Source of the DNA: Phlyctochytrium arcticum
Taxonomy: Eukaryota; Chytridiomycota; Chytridiomycetes; Chytridiales; Chytridiaceae
Assembly (NCBI GenBank): GCA_025602905.1
Contig: JAHLKI010000014.1
Span: 310,001 to 374,000 of the forward strand
Length of the DNA: 64,000 nucleotides
Direction: 5' to 3'
Both the position numbers and the translations under genes were made by a program. The notes under the pieces are model-generated. The model worked only from the letters and a program-made list of their open reading frames with translations. It ran no database searches and was not told the DNA's origin. Each line of letters starts with the position of its first letter. The stretch's first letter is position 1. This document shows, in pieces, positions 23,147 to 34,625 of the stretch.

Positions 23147-24466
23147 ACTCTTCTCCCAAGGTTCGGCTGTTGGTAAGCTGGATCCCCGAGGAAGGCGGGC
23201 GAGTATTGGGCGTCGTCCTTTTATACTTTTTGGGGAAAACCGCCTCAAGTCATGACAATCTGGCATGTGATGCCGGCAGCCGGCTAAACCCGCGGCGATC
23301 TCATTTAGCTGAATCCGGTTGGTAGCAACAGCCCCTAGCAACCACAAAGAGTATATAAGGGACGCGCGCTGCGACCTCCCCTTTGGACTCGCAATGCCGT
23401 GGCCAAACAACCGAGAAGGATGCTTTTGCTGAAGATGAGTCGAGAGTGGGGACGAAACGAGACGGATCCAGCCTTTTGGTCGCGTTACGATGCACCATGT
23501 ACCTTTACGCACAGCTATGCATGGCGGTCAAAAACAATAGGGCCGGTTTGACGCTCCAGCACGTTTCTCAACCGGAACGAAACTGAAGCGGATGATGTTT
23601 CCGAAAGGATTAAACCCGAAACGATACTTTGTGTCGTTCATGAGTTGGCTGCGATGCGTGCCAGAGGCCGTGGTGCGTACGTGACGTTGATCTAGGGATC
23701 TACTGGGTGTTGATTTTGTGGGTCTGCATTGTTGGCTTGTTCTAAGGCGTCGCTACTTCCCGGCAAACGGCCCGTCTACTGAGTGATGATGAAAAGGATT
23801 ATGGTAGCAAGAGTGGTCAAAAAAAGGAAGCAGAGGTGAACCGTAGGGGATGACAGAAGGATCTGCGCTTTGATCTATTGAATGTGTGGAGCTTGTCGAG
23901 CCGCAATTTTATTGTTGCCAGCGCTCCAACGAAGCCGATCAATAGTTCTCGTGGTGAAAAGTATGACATCCCAATGAGCCTATGGTTTGCCTTCTATTTT
24001 CCGGTTTTTTGATCAAACGCTCTTGCCAAGACCACATTCTTGATCTTATCTGACAGTATTTTCTGCTGCTGGTCCCTCGATTGAATGATTTATGTGTGAA
24101 TTTTTATTGGAAGAGAGTTGTAAAGGGTATTCCACTCTGGTAATGATAATGATACATTTCCAGTAGTGTAAAAGCGAGTATTTCGAGCGCAAATATGCTG
24201 CCTACAATACAAGGTTCAGTCTGATGCCTCGTACTAGAAAGGAATGTATCCAATAGACAAGGCCTTTGCTTAGTGCGTGCATCTGTGGACGTGGGGGTTG
24301 GGGGAACGCAGGGAACGGCGTACATCTGACTGATCGGGTGATACGCGACAGTAGTATATGTGAGGTCGAATGCAATGACGACGCATTCGAGCTATGGCTA
24401 GTCGCGCGCAGGACACCTTACCCGGGCATCTAGCCACGTAGGGGAAGTCAAGGCATAATATCGAGC
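23147..24466. other. Long intergenic region, no gene seen
   Basis: This 1.3 kb lies between the start of the carnitine acetyltransferase and the end of the AlkB-type gene, both on the minus strand. The first 80 bases hold the acetyltransferase promoter. The rest contains only short frames without conserved sequence, and I could not assemble spliced exons from it. Confidence 0.5.
23217..23225 (-). promoter_or_regulatory. TATA box of the carnitine acetyltransferase gene
   Basis: On the minus strand the sequence reads TATAAAAGG, about 71 bases before the first Met at 23146. This spacing would put transcription start shortly upstream of the presequence start codon. Confidence 0.6.
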
Positions 24467-25433
24467 CTAGGTTGCTTTGGCACAGGATTTCTCAGCTACT
24501 CCAGTCTCATGTTTCAAACATCGGAATGTTGCGCTCACTCGTCGCTCTCCGCGCACAATCTCACCCCCGTCCCAGTATTGTACCATTTCCTTGCCAATCC
24601 CATGAGTCCATTCATAGCGAGCCTCGCCCTGCAGAAGCAAAAGACTATTCACCTCTGCGACAGATTTCAATATCAATGGGCATATCCTTACAGATGAATT
24701 CAATGTCAGCCAACTTACGAAGCGGAGTCTGAACCACTTTGCCGGAAGCCTTGTGCTGCATAGTCATAACGCAAGGAGATAACATAGATAATGATGCAAC
24801 TGAGGGGCCAAATGGCAGGGCATCCATGTGGGGCATGATCCTTCAAAAAGGGTAAACAAGGTCAGTCAACTCTCACATCTAATGGCAAGAAAAGTCAAAC
24901 AAAACTGACCCCTGGCCCTCCAAGTATTCATTGATGATGACAAAATCCGGCTTTCGATCTTCCCCAAAATAACTCTCCATTCGGCTTGCCACCGTCTCTA
25001 AATGTTCTGGTAGCGCTTCGACCGTAGGAGACACGATGGTACGGGTAACAAAATTATATTCGTAGCCATACTGCTGCGTCCGCCGACGAAGCTGCGGGTT
25101 GGGTGCAATTCCGGCACCTCCCCAATGACGGGCATCCAGTTTTGATATGAGGTGGGCGGCTTCCTATGCAAAGCGAACTATCAGCGTGGGTTTCCTCAGC
25201 GGGAAGAAAGGGAATGAGCAAACCTCTGGTGAAATAAAGTCCTCGAAAAGACGAGCACCGGGTATATCAGGCAAAGGTATTTCCTGCACCATTTGCTTGA
25301 CTTTTGTACGGGGGTTATGAGTGCATTTAAGTATAAATGTAGGAGCAAAACAGCAAACTTTGCAAAATTCAAAATTGTGCGTTGAGGTGAACCTGTGGCT
25401 GGTATCATCATGTTCACACACACATTTTGACAT
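24467..25433 (-). CDS. AlkB-type Fe(II)/2-oxoglutarate dioxygenase
   Basis: Four exons: 25433-25224, 25163-24910, 24840-24719, 24654-24467; 257 residues from the first Met. The double-stranded beta-helix core is clear: NEYLEGQGIMPHMD carries the His-x-Asp iron ligands (159, 161), EARYEWTHGI carries the second His (213), and RRVSATFR gives the Arg pair (R234 and R240) that binds 2-oxoglutarate. GQGIMPH resembles ALKBH6; LQGEARYEWTHGI resembles ALKBH8. The substrate (nucleic acid or protein) is not shown. The N-terminal 47 residues contain a Cys-rich stretch (KCVCEHDD, KVCCF) that is not typical, so the true start may be the Met at 25292. Confidence 0.82.
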
Positions 25434-25505
25434 TCACAGTTTTATCCAATCGGTGATTATCGGTCAAAGAATTTGAACGCATTATAGATCGTTCTGCCGT
25501 TAGCC

Positions 25506-26926
25506 ATGCCACCACCACTTCGCGTTGACTCGATCCTCTCGCCAGTCTATTATATCCTCTTTACCAACCCATATTGTTCAATCCCCCTCTGGATCGCTAT
25601 CACGCTCACATGTCTACCACTTGCGCGCTCAATTTTCATTTTGATTGCAAGTGTTGCGGCCGTAGGGCCTCCGATATTGCATATTTGGCGACGCCTGAAT
25701 GCACGGCCAGTTAAGCGGTGGGAGGATGAGGTGGTGCTCATTACAGGGGGTCAGTGCTCTGGACCGCTTTTCGGCTCTTTATTGTTCCTCACTCTGATTT
25801 GCTCGTCGATATAGGGGCCCACGGACTGGGGCGAATGGTAGCAGAATTCATCGCGCGACAACATCGGCCCAAGAAAGTAGTCGTACTCGATATTCGGCCT
25901 TCATCCTTCCAAGATGGTATGTGGATGTCGATATCACGTATACTGCAGAAACAGTACTAATGAGGGCCAATAGACTCGATTGTAGCGTATCAATGCGATG
26001 TGACAAATCGGCAGCAATTGCGGCAAGTCGCAGCACGAGTTCGCGAGGAATGTGGGGATCCTACCATCCTAATCAACAACGCTGGGGTCGTGTCCCCCGC
26101 GGCAACAGTAGTTCAAGCATCAGAAGCAGATATCCGAAAGTAAGCTTTGTTTCTGTCGTTTACAGAACATGCTTTAACGACGTTTTTCGGGGACGCAGGG
26201 TCATTGAGGTCAACTTGCTCTCACAGTTTTGGGTTGTCAAAGAGTTCTTACCCCATATGGTTGCCATGAACCGAGGGCAAATAGTAAGTTTCGCTCTTTG
26301 GTTTCACTTTGCAAGATCTGATTTAATGAATATTTTAATGGTTAGATCACAATAGCGTCGGTACTGGCAAATACCTCTGCAGCACTGGCAGGTAAATATG
26401 AAAGCCGATGCGATAGCTTTATGATCAACTAATTTGGCAATGCAGCTCCATATTGTGCTTCCAAAGCTGGTGTGGCCGGTTTCCATGAGGCGCTTCGACA
26501 AGAGCTTTTAAAAACGTAATGACACTGTGATAACGAACTACTGTCCCGCCAACACTTACTTTGGCCTTAGAAATATCCGTCTTACCTGTCTCTTCCCCGG
26601 CCTGATTGATACAGGAATGTTTACTGGCATGACACACCAGAATCCGGCAATCACACCGATATTGTCTGTGCCAGAAGTCGCCCGTGTCGTCGTAAAGGCA
26701 GTGGAAAAGGGGGAAAATGCCAATCTGTATTTGCCGTTCTATGCCCAAGCATCCCCACTGATGCGTATGCTGCCAGTGGAAGTGGCAGATTGGTTTAGAG
26801 AGGTTTGTCTGTCGAGATTCTTCTTCTCTGCCCCCTTCAAAGCTCTGATCCTTTCTTGCTCAGAAAATCGGCGCCAACAAGGATATGTTGACATTTAAAT
26901 ACAGCGCTAGTGCGCAATATCAGTGA
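25506..26926 (+). CDS. Short-chain dehydrogenase/reductase, SDR16C-like, membrane anchored
   Basis: Eight exons: 25506-25749, 25815-25916, 25974-26139, 26199-26283, 26346-26391, 26446-26515, 26571-26802, 26864-26926; 335 residues. Two N-terminal hydrophobic segments (residues 15-60) anchor it, probably in ER or lipid-droplet membrane. The cofactor motif is TGGAHGLG (80-87), NNAG follows, and the catalytic set is Ser204, Tyr217 and Lys221 (YCASKAG). After it come LFPGLIDTGMF and a helix-rich tail typical of the retinol/17-beta-hydroxysteroid dehydrogenase branch (RDH10, HSD17B11). A lipid or steroid-like alcohol is the likely substrate, with NAD(P)(H). Its start is only 72 bases from that of the divergent AlkB-type gene, so the two may share a promoter. 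Confidence 0.88.
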
Positions 26927-27296
26927 GACCGTTTCTCGCTCTCAATAGCAATTTACAGATGGGTTTATTGTAACCCATCATCATGTTATTTCATCATGTT
27001 ATTCAAGCTTTTGTCCATACAGTTTGAGCAATGGACATGACCAGGTTCTCCAGAGATTCAGAAGAGACCGAGACAAATCGGGTTGATCCGTCATTTGATG
27101 CTTCATTTGTACTTGCCCTGGACTTGCCCGCATACGTTCTGCCCAGACTATAGTTTATGGACCTGCAAAAGTGTCCTATTTTATGAATCTTGGAAAAAGT
27201 GTCCTATTTTCTGAATTTTGGGCAAAAAGTGTCCTACTTTATGTAATTACTCTAAATACAATGATAAAAAATTATGCGGGATGTGATGATAACGGC
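26927..27296. other. Intergenic between converging genes
   Basis: A 370-base region where the dehydrogenase (+) and the membrane protein (-) genes end. It holds the 29-30-base tandem repeat listed separately and a duplicated ATCATGTTATT string at about 26980-27003. Confidence 0.5.
27166..27246. repeat. Tandem repeat, three imperfect copies of about 29 bases
   Basis: AAAAGTGTCCTA(T/C)TTT recurs at about 27167, 27196 and 27226, each copy followed by a diverged TGAAT-like tail. The spacing is 29-30 bases. It lies in the converging 3' intergenic gap, outside any gene. Confidence 0.8.
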
Positions 27297-28971
27297 TCAC
27301 ACGGTAACTTTACTATATAACATTTCTTCCCCTTCTATCCTCGTGAGATTAACCTCATTGTGCGCGCTCGTACCCCTGACAAGTTTAAGTGTGTCGTTCT
27401 CCTCAACCAACCATATATCACAATTTTGTTCGAAAGCGTCCGCGCAGTTGTCCGATCGCGGTGCAGATCCAGCCTCTTTCAACGCCAGACCAGCCCATTC
27501 AAGCCCGCTCACGGGAATGAGTCCAAGTTTCGCCTGCAAAGACCTCCCGGTAGCTGAGAAAACATATGCGAGATAGCTCAGCAGAACCAAGCATACCACT
27601 GTCGGAATCAGCATAACTAGCATTCCCGGGTAGGAGACTATGGAACACGGAACAGCAAATGATGCTGGGGTCATGAATGTATCCGGCTTCAAATCTGTGC
27701 CAATTGCTAACACGAGTTTTGTTAACAAGTCCGTGGAGTTGGTCCTTGGCGGCAGAGGAGTTCCTTTTGTTTTCAATGCAGTCAAGACATTTTGGTTCCA
27801 TTCCCGGGTGAGACGGTCGGCTAAGAATGCGGAGAATCGATCCACGTAAGGAAGATTCATCTCTCCCCATCGGGAAACAATTGCTGGATCATCGAGGGAG
27901 ACACGGCAGACACGCGCGGTTACTGAGGGCTGTGTCTGGTATAGGATCCGAAAATCCTCCCCGTTCAATCTTCCAACGTCCATGGGAGAGGGTAGCGTAT
28001 CGTAAATGTCAAGAAGCATGACATTGAATGATGTGTCTGCCTCTGGCCATGAAGCTAAGTAGTGCAAGTCAAGATGTGTGATGCAATTAGATAATGGATC
28101 AGCGGCACATGGCACAATATATCGTCCAGTCCGCAAATCAAAGCGAACAGACGAGTAGGCAACATTGGGATGCAAAGCCTGAACAGGGCTTGCTCCAACA
28201 GGATTTGCGCCCGTCGTCCAATTTGGTATTTCGAATGCTTTCGACCTGATTCCAAGCGAGACATTTGCAGTAAATGAGAATGGCGTTTCCACGTTGTTGC
28301 AGGTGATGGTTCCACCCAAGAGATCGGGAGTGTAGACCCAGTATTTGTCGTGTATCACGAGTTTGGGGATGGTACCAGACGGAACCTTGGCCGAAGAATA
28401 AAGCGTTTCGATAGCGTTTGTGTAGCCACTGTGGTTGTAGAATTGTATACCAGTCATGTCGATAAGTCGAGCCTGAGCCTCAGAGTCACGGCGCTCGATC
28501 CCGCAGTCGGTGTGGGACGACGTTGCATTGACCATGAGCAAGCCGCCTAAAAAACAAGGCACAGAAGTTGAATTAGGAGAGGCAGAAATAAATTTGGACG
28601 AGCGAGGGGTCACGGAGCCAAATTGCAGCGATTGTCTAGCATTTGGAACCATTTGGCGAAAACTTACCCAGATAATCAATCACATAAGCACTCAACAGAA
28701 TCAGCGCAACAAGTCCACATCTTCTGCTTGTCCCGTTGAATAGCATCTTCAATTCGCTTACAGTCCCGGTTATCGCCAACGTCCCGATTTTGACCTTCCC
28801 ATCCTCATGCAACTGCCAAGCCGATCGGACATGCCGGAGCCAAGAGATTAGCGTCCACCCGAAAGTCCAAGCGGCCACGGCGAACAGCCGTGTATACGTG
28901 AGGGTTTCTTGAAGATTGAGGTTCCAGAACGCGATACCCTCTGGATGAAACTTGATCTTAGGGACATGCAT
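27297..28971 (-). CDS. Multi-helix membrane protein with large extracytoplasmic domain
   Basis: Two exons: 28971-28668 and 28546-27297; 517 residues. Hydrophobic helices occur near residues 28-45 (TRLFAVAAWTFGWTLISWL) and 85-102 (CGLVALILLSAYVIDYLG), then about 300 polar residues with many possible N-glycosylation sites (NATSS, NHSG, NVSLG, NWTT) and paired Cys, then a third helix (MLVMLIPTVVCLVLLSYLAYVF) and a cytoplasmic tail of about 85 residues. This layout suggests a plasma-membrane protein with a glycosylated outer domain. I do not recognise the family; large families of such proteins exist in fungi. The single intron (28667-28547) is well supported by its GTAAGT donor. Confidence 0.75.
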
Positions 28972-29623
28972 GGTTTATAGAAGGCAAACAGAAAGTCGAT
29001 TCGTCGAAGATGATGGGTAGGGAGACTTGCTGGTGGTCGCCCGCCTTTAATCCGTTGCTCAGCCAGAGGTGAAAACAGGCACTTGGTGTGCTTTTTTGGT
29101 GTGCCTGATGCTGCCTGTTAGCCCGTCCCATACCGAAATGAAAATCACAGATCCATGGGTCGGATCACCCCCTTTTCCAGATTGATGATAGATTTTATGA
29201 AAAGAAGCCACGCTTGACCTTGACCTGACACTTCCATTAAATCCGATCCTAAAAATTTAAATAGTGTGCAGGCAAGATCTTGAACAAATCGAGAAAATGT
29301 TAGCGTTCTAAAAGGCGATATTTGGGCCAATCGATCGTAAACAAACACGTTATTATCACGACGTGTTTCAGTTGTTTGAAGCTCCGGGCCTCCGAAACAT
29401 TCCTTTCCACCCGCTGCCAGAGATCCCGTTGCCGCTCATCCCGACCAACAGCCCCGCACGACGACAGAACCCACATATCAGGGAGGAGCACCCCTCTCTG
29501 TGTGCTTGACCCGCTCCAATACAAACATTCTAGACCGACTGGACGCGCTCTTGCCCGGTTTTGTAGTGTTAGACTACCTTTCAAAGAGACCAACACCCTT
29601 GTCCAAAAAAGTCTGGAGCAACC
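28972..29623. promoter_or_regulatory. Divergent intergenic region, membrane protein / NAMPT
   Basis: A 652-base gap between divergent genes. Open frames on both strands around 29300-29710 overlap the NAMPT start and have no family match. No TATA box close to 29624 was evident. Confidence 0.4.
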
Positions 29624-32227
29624 ATGTCGCCGTTCGGAATCCCCCTTCCTCTCCTCACGGACTCATACAAGACGACCCACTTTCTTCTGTATCCCGAAGC
29701 GCAAAAGGTGACCCACTTTTGGCTACATTCCATTTCCCAATACTCATAACATAATGCATTGTGGCAGATGGTAGCGTACGGCGAGTTTCGGACCGGGTAC
29801 GATAAAGATCCAAATGATCGCCGAATGGTCATCTACGGTATCCGTTACATTATCGAGAATTACGTGTCCAAGCCGTGGACCATGGAGGATGTGGATATGG
29901 CCGAAGCATTCTTCAAGACCCACAATGCAGGTGGGTTTCCCCCTCGCGTGTGTGTGTATCATTCAAATGTGTGTACCAATGACTGCGTCTAGGCTTTACG
30001 GAATTTGCCTTCCCGCGCGAAACGTTTGTCAAGGTGGGTTAACTTTCGCATTTCGCCAGCGATTCTGACTGATTTGAGTTATTTGGACATTAGTTCATAA
30101 CGGAGAACAATGGTACGTGTGTGGTTCTTTCCCCTCCAGCACAGAAGCCATGATGCTTTCAGCTGGGCGTGCTTCCTTTTGTTTGTTATGTGTGGTTAAC
30201 ATGGGCTTGGAATGCCATGGCTACGCGTGGGACTGGTGTCTGACAATGAGGAGAGTGCTTGTATAGGCGCATTTCCCATAAAGAGCGCTTGGTGAACGCT
30301 GGTGGAATCAGAAAGGCAGGCTATCCTAAAGGCGGTTTGCCCGATGAGAATGCGACATAAACAGGCTCGTTTTGCTGCGACCGGGACGGAAAGTCAAGCC
30401 TAGGTTTTTGCTACTCGGCTACTTTATCAGAGTGATTGTTGATGGCCATTCTGGGGACATGATGCATGGGTTTGGCAGTTCCGCTTAGCTCATCGATGGG
30501 CATCAGAAAAGTCTGTCCAGTCTAGCCGAATGACGTGCATTTACTTGCTCAGCAACTCAATCCGGACAACGTATTCAATTGATGGAATCTGATCACGCTC
30601 CACGTTCCAGGATTCTTTCCCGTCAAGATTGAAGCTTTGCCTGAAGGAACTATCGCCTACCCCCGCATTCCCGTCTACCAAATAACCGCCGAGAACGAAT
30701 ACGCCCGACTCGTCACATATCTGGAAACCATTTTGACAATGATTTGGGTACGTTACCGAGTTCGATAGGGACGTACTACTGGAATATCAGTTTGTGATTA
30801 TTGGCTGTAGTACCCTACAACTGTGGCAACCCTTTCGCGCCGATCTCGAGACGTCATTGAGGCTGCATACGAAAAGTCAGCGGATCCTGACGCTTTTTGG
30901 TCCATTGAAAGGTTAGTTCAGACTCTGAGCTTATGCATGCCTGAACTAATCGAGGACACCAAAAACAGCCGTTTGCATGACTTTGGATTTCGAGGATGCA
31001 CCTGTGTTGAGCAGTCAATTATCGGCGGGTGTTCTCATCTCGTATGTACTTTTCGAGGCCTTTGATATACACGCAACGATACTCATCCTTCGGCTCTGGA
31101 AAAGCTCAATTTTGAAGGAACAGACACGATGACTGCAGCATTTTACGCTCAGTACAAACTCAATGGCGGCAAACCTGTTGCCACATCAATCCCCGCTACT
31201 GAACATTCCGTTATGACGGCATATCCTACCGAAAAAGTATGTGTCAAACAGTGATGCGCAATAATCATACACCTATTGACACTGCCGAAATAGGATGCGA
31301 TAATACAACTACTTGACAGTTATGGATCAGGGGCTTGTGCGTGCGTTATGGACTCGTATGACTATGTACACGCGCTGGACGTAGTTTTGCCCAGTATTGC
31401 CAAACACAAGCTGGAAAAGGGCGGATTCCTGGTCTTGCGACCAGACAGTGGAGATCCAGTGGAGGTTGTATTACTGGGGCTCAAAGCAATTGACAAGGTT
31501 TTTGGTTCGGATGTAAATAAAAAGGGATACAAGGTAAATATGGGCTTGCTTGTTTGGCTTTCTCTGTTCTTGTCTGACCAGCCCGTGGTGCGAAGGTCGT
31601 TCGCGGTGCCGGTATCATTCAGGGCGACGCTGTTACATACAATTCCTTGAGCAACATCTTGAAGGCGGTGACGGAGGCCGGATACTCGGCGCAAAACGTT
31701 GCGTTTGGTATGGGCGGGGGACTGCTGCAGGTACGTTTGGCAAGGTCAGAATGGATGCAATGTGAGTTTATGCCTTACATCTATAGCGAGTCAATCGTGA
31801 CACGATGAGTTTTGCGACCAAACTCTGCAAAATGGTCTACAAGGATGGCCGGGAGAGGGATGTGATGAAAATGCCCAAGACTGGCTCCGACAAGATCTCA
31901 CTTCCCGGTGAATTCGTTGTTGTCCGGAACGAGAAAGGCGTACGTGGAAATCTTCACGTTATCCTGTTTATGGTCCTGAAGCTAATAATATCGTTCTTGA
32001 CGCAGATTCCAATGACATACCCCAAGCACGCCCAACCTCCAAACACGGAGAACATGCTTCGGGTTATTTACGACAATGGTAAAATCAGCAAGTTTGACGA
32101 TTTTACCACTATCCGAGAGCGCGTCAAGCGCGAATGGGCCTCACTGCCCAAAGTGTTTGATGTGCTCTCGCAGCCATTGAAGGACCAGATTGAACGGGTG
32201 GAGAACGATATCCAACATCTGTCTTAG
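29624..32227 (+). CDS. NAMPT: Nicotinamide phosphoribosyltransferase
   Basis: Twelve exons: 29624-29707, 29768-29930, 29993-30033, 30094-30112, 30611-30747, 30811-30911, 30969-31041, 31105-31236, 31294-31533, 31596-31730, 31787-31939, 32006-32227; 499 residues, near the 491 of human NAMPT. It makes NMN from nicotinamide and PRPP, the committed salvage step to NAD. Landmarks in order are TDSYKTTHFLLYP, PVYQITAENEY, WYPTTVATLSR, the catalytic-loop HDFGFRG (His185), NFEGTDT, MDSYDY, RPDSGDP (Asp301), GIIQGDAV and AFGMGGGLLQ. Exon 4 is only 19 bases and is followed by a 498-base intron. Yeast and most studied fungi use nicotinamidase plus NPT1 instead, so the gene is notable. Intron density like its neighbours argues against very recent bacterial transfer. 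Confidence 0.93.
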
Positions 32228-32714
32228 TTACCCCTTACTTATCCATATGTGTGTGCATGAACACTATATGCTGCTGCTCCCGATTTCCCTTTTCAACATT
32301 CATGTAGTATTATTATTTCGTCTTGCTTTGGGAAATACATTCAAGACATATGCGTCCCGGCAATTTTTACACCCCATCTGACAGCTGCCAAAAGGCCCAA
32401 AACGCGTTGAGCCCATTTCCCAAGCTCCGATTGGCTTTGGCCTCCCGCGACTCGTAAACACCTTTCCGCGACAATTCTTGACAAAGTGGAGGGAAAAGGG
32501 CCGAAAAGGGCACATGGGTGTCGGCAGAGTTGTAGAGCATATATAAAAGTGGAGGGCGGAGAGAAAGTATGTTTGTTTGGGCATTCGCTTTTTGAAATGG
32601 ACTAAAAGATCTCATATCATAATACTACTTCCAACGTGCAGGGACAAGTTGTTTGCCGCACACCTTCTCTAGTACCATCACCCCCAAACTCCGCTCGACC
32701 GTTCAGTTGATATC
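32228..32714. other. Intergenic with promoter of the MFS gene
   Basis: A 487-base gap between same-strand genes. Besides the TATA element, nothing was recognised; minus-strand open frames here have no coding character. Confidence 0.5.
32540..32549 (+). promoter_or_regulatory. TATA box of the MFS transporter gene
   Basis: TATATAAAAG lies 166 bases before the ATG at 32715, identical to the element at 10225-10234. The long distance implies a 5' UTR of about 130 bases. Confidence 0.55.
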
Positions 32715-34536
32715 ATGGCAGACATTATCCCCGCAGATCAGCGTCCCAGCGTACCCTCCCCATCCGCCTCAAGCACTTCCCTGCTCACCACACCATCATC
32801 GCAAAGAACATCATTCCTCCGCCTGTTTCCGCTAAATGATGGGGTGTCAAGACTGAACTTTACAGTGTACCTAGCAGCAGCCTCATTGGGGATCTGCTTT
32901 TTTGTGTTTATCAACGCAGCACAGGTGCGGTTCTTTCCGTTCATTTGTTGGTATTCGGGCTGACTTTGGAGGGCATTCTGGCAGGGATTTGTGCTGGGAC
33001 AGATCCTTCATATACCTTCAACAGAGTTGGGAACCGCGACAGGATCCTTGACATTTTACGATGAGCTTCTCTCGCTGTTCGCAGTCTGGCTGTGGGGGCT
33101 CGCGTCCGATCGCATCGGGAGACGCACGGTTTACTCAGTAGGATTTGCCATTATGGGCATCGCGTTGGCCCTCTTTCCCCATGCTGCATCACTATACCCC
33201 CATTTGCTCCTCTACCGCCTTTTGTTTGCTATAGGCGGCGCGGCCACCAGTGCCATGATGACGGCCGTGATGGCCGATTATGCTAGCGATGAGGGGCGCG
33301 GCAAAATGGCCGGTACGGTTGGGTTGGTTAGTGGGTGCGGAGCTCTTATTGCCTTGTTTGGTCTGTTGCGGCTTCCAGCCCGGTTTGGAGAAGGGCAGGA
33401 AGTCAAGGGCCTCAAGACAACCTATGCCATTGCGGGAGGAGTGGGGATGGTATTTGCTGGAGTTGCGGCATTGGGGCTACAGAGTCGGAAACGATTGTGG
33501 GCAAGTATGGGTGACATACCACGAGAGCGAAAAGTGTCGGTAGAATCGAGTCGGTCGGATACCAGTGATACCAGGCTAGTGGATGAGCGAGGTCAGGAGG
33601 ATAGTGCATCTCCCGTGCTTGTTGAGGAGCGCAAAACGCTATTTCAGATTGCCAGGGAAGGACTCTTGGCCGCCAAGGATCCTCGTGTTTTGCTGGTGAG
33701 TGGTTGTATACCTTGAAGTGAAACGATCGGCGAACTGATTCCACATGGTTATCCAGGGCTATGCCGGCAGCTTTCTCGCCCGCGGCGACACAATCATTCT
33801 CACCTCATTTTTGCCCTTGTGGATTTACAAATACTACATTGACCAGGGTCTCTGTCCCAACCAAGACATAGACAACCCGGACGTCAAAACCCAATGTCGA
33901 GAAGCGTACCTCAAAGCGTCAGCCCTCTCCGGAGTCGCTCAAACCCTCGCTTTGATCGGTGCACCCTTCTTCGGCCTTTTGCTTGATAAGCTTTACCCTC
34001 CCATCCCACTTCTCGCGGCCGGCCTGTTGGGCACACTGGCATATATCCTGACATTTATCTCACCCACCCCCTTCCACCCACTCCTTTACCCCACCATGTG
34101 TCTGGTCGGACTGGCCGAAATTGGCATGGTGGTCGGCTCGCTATCCCTTGTCACGGGCAAATACGTCCCTAAATCCATTCGCGGGAGTGTGGCCGGAACC
34201 AGCAGTTTCTGGGGCGCAGTAGGGATTCTGATCAATACCAAGTTGGGGGGATACGTCTTTGATCATTGGACGAGCGGTGGCCCATTTCTGATTATGGGTG
34301 CATTGCATGGAGTGTTCTCGCTCCTTGCTGTTGGGGTTATTGTCTGGGATCTCATTTGCGCCAAGCGGGAAAGGGCGACAAGCCGAGTGGAACAACAGCA
34401 AGAGGAAATTGCTGCTGCATCTGGGGATTCACCCTCTAGCGATGGTGGGTCTCAGATACTTCCACACTACGCCCCTCCTCAGTCCCTCCTGACACATTTG
34501 CGCCAACGTTTCGAGACTCGACCCTTTGCTTTATAA
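32715..34536 (+). CDS. Major facilitator superfamily transporter
   Basis: Three exons: 32715-32924, 32985-33695, 33757-34536; 566 residues with about twelve helices in two halves joined by an acidic/Ser-rich loop (ERKVSVESSRSD to EERKTLFQIA). The first half carries the MFS loop 2-3 motif as GLASDRIGRRTVYS and the TM4 region LLLYRLLFAIGGAATSAMM; the second half has RGDTIILTSFLPLWIYKYY and GLLLDKLYP. It ends in a Gln/Glu-rich cytoplasmic tail. The substrate is not deducible; the sequence is not close to MFSD1 in this window. Many fungal relatives are uncharacterised. Confidence 0.85.
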
Positions 34537-34625
34537 GAGTCTTTTTGTACCTTTCTTATCTGTATGGCGTTACTGTATATATTCTGCCTTGAAGATTATA
34601 ATTCACGAGTGTTTCTGAAAGTGAG

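Noticed and set aside
23147..23512. Upstream extension of the carnitine acetyltransferase frame to a Met at 23512
   Set aside because: The extra 122 residues look like translated promoter, and a TATA box lies inside them.
24104..24325. Minus-strand frame in the 1.3 kb gap upstream of the carnitine acetyltransferase
   Set aside because: No conserved residues and no exon that could join it in frame to a neighbour.
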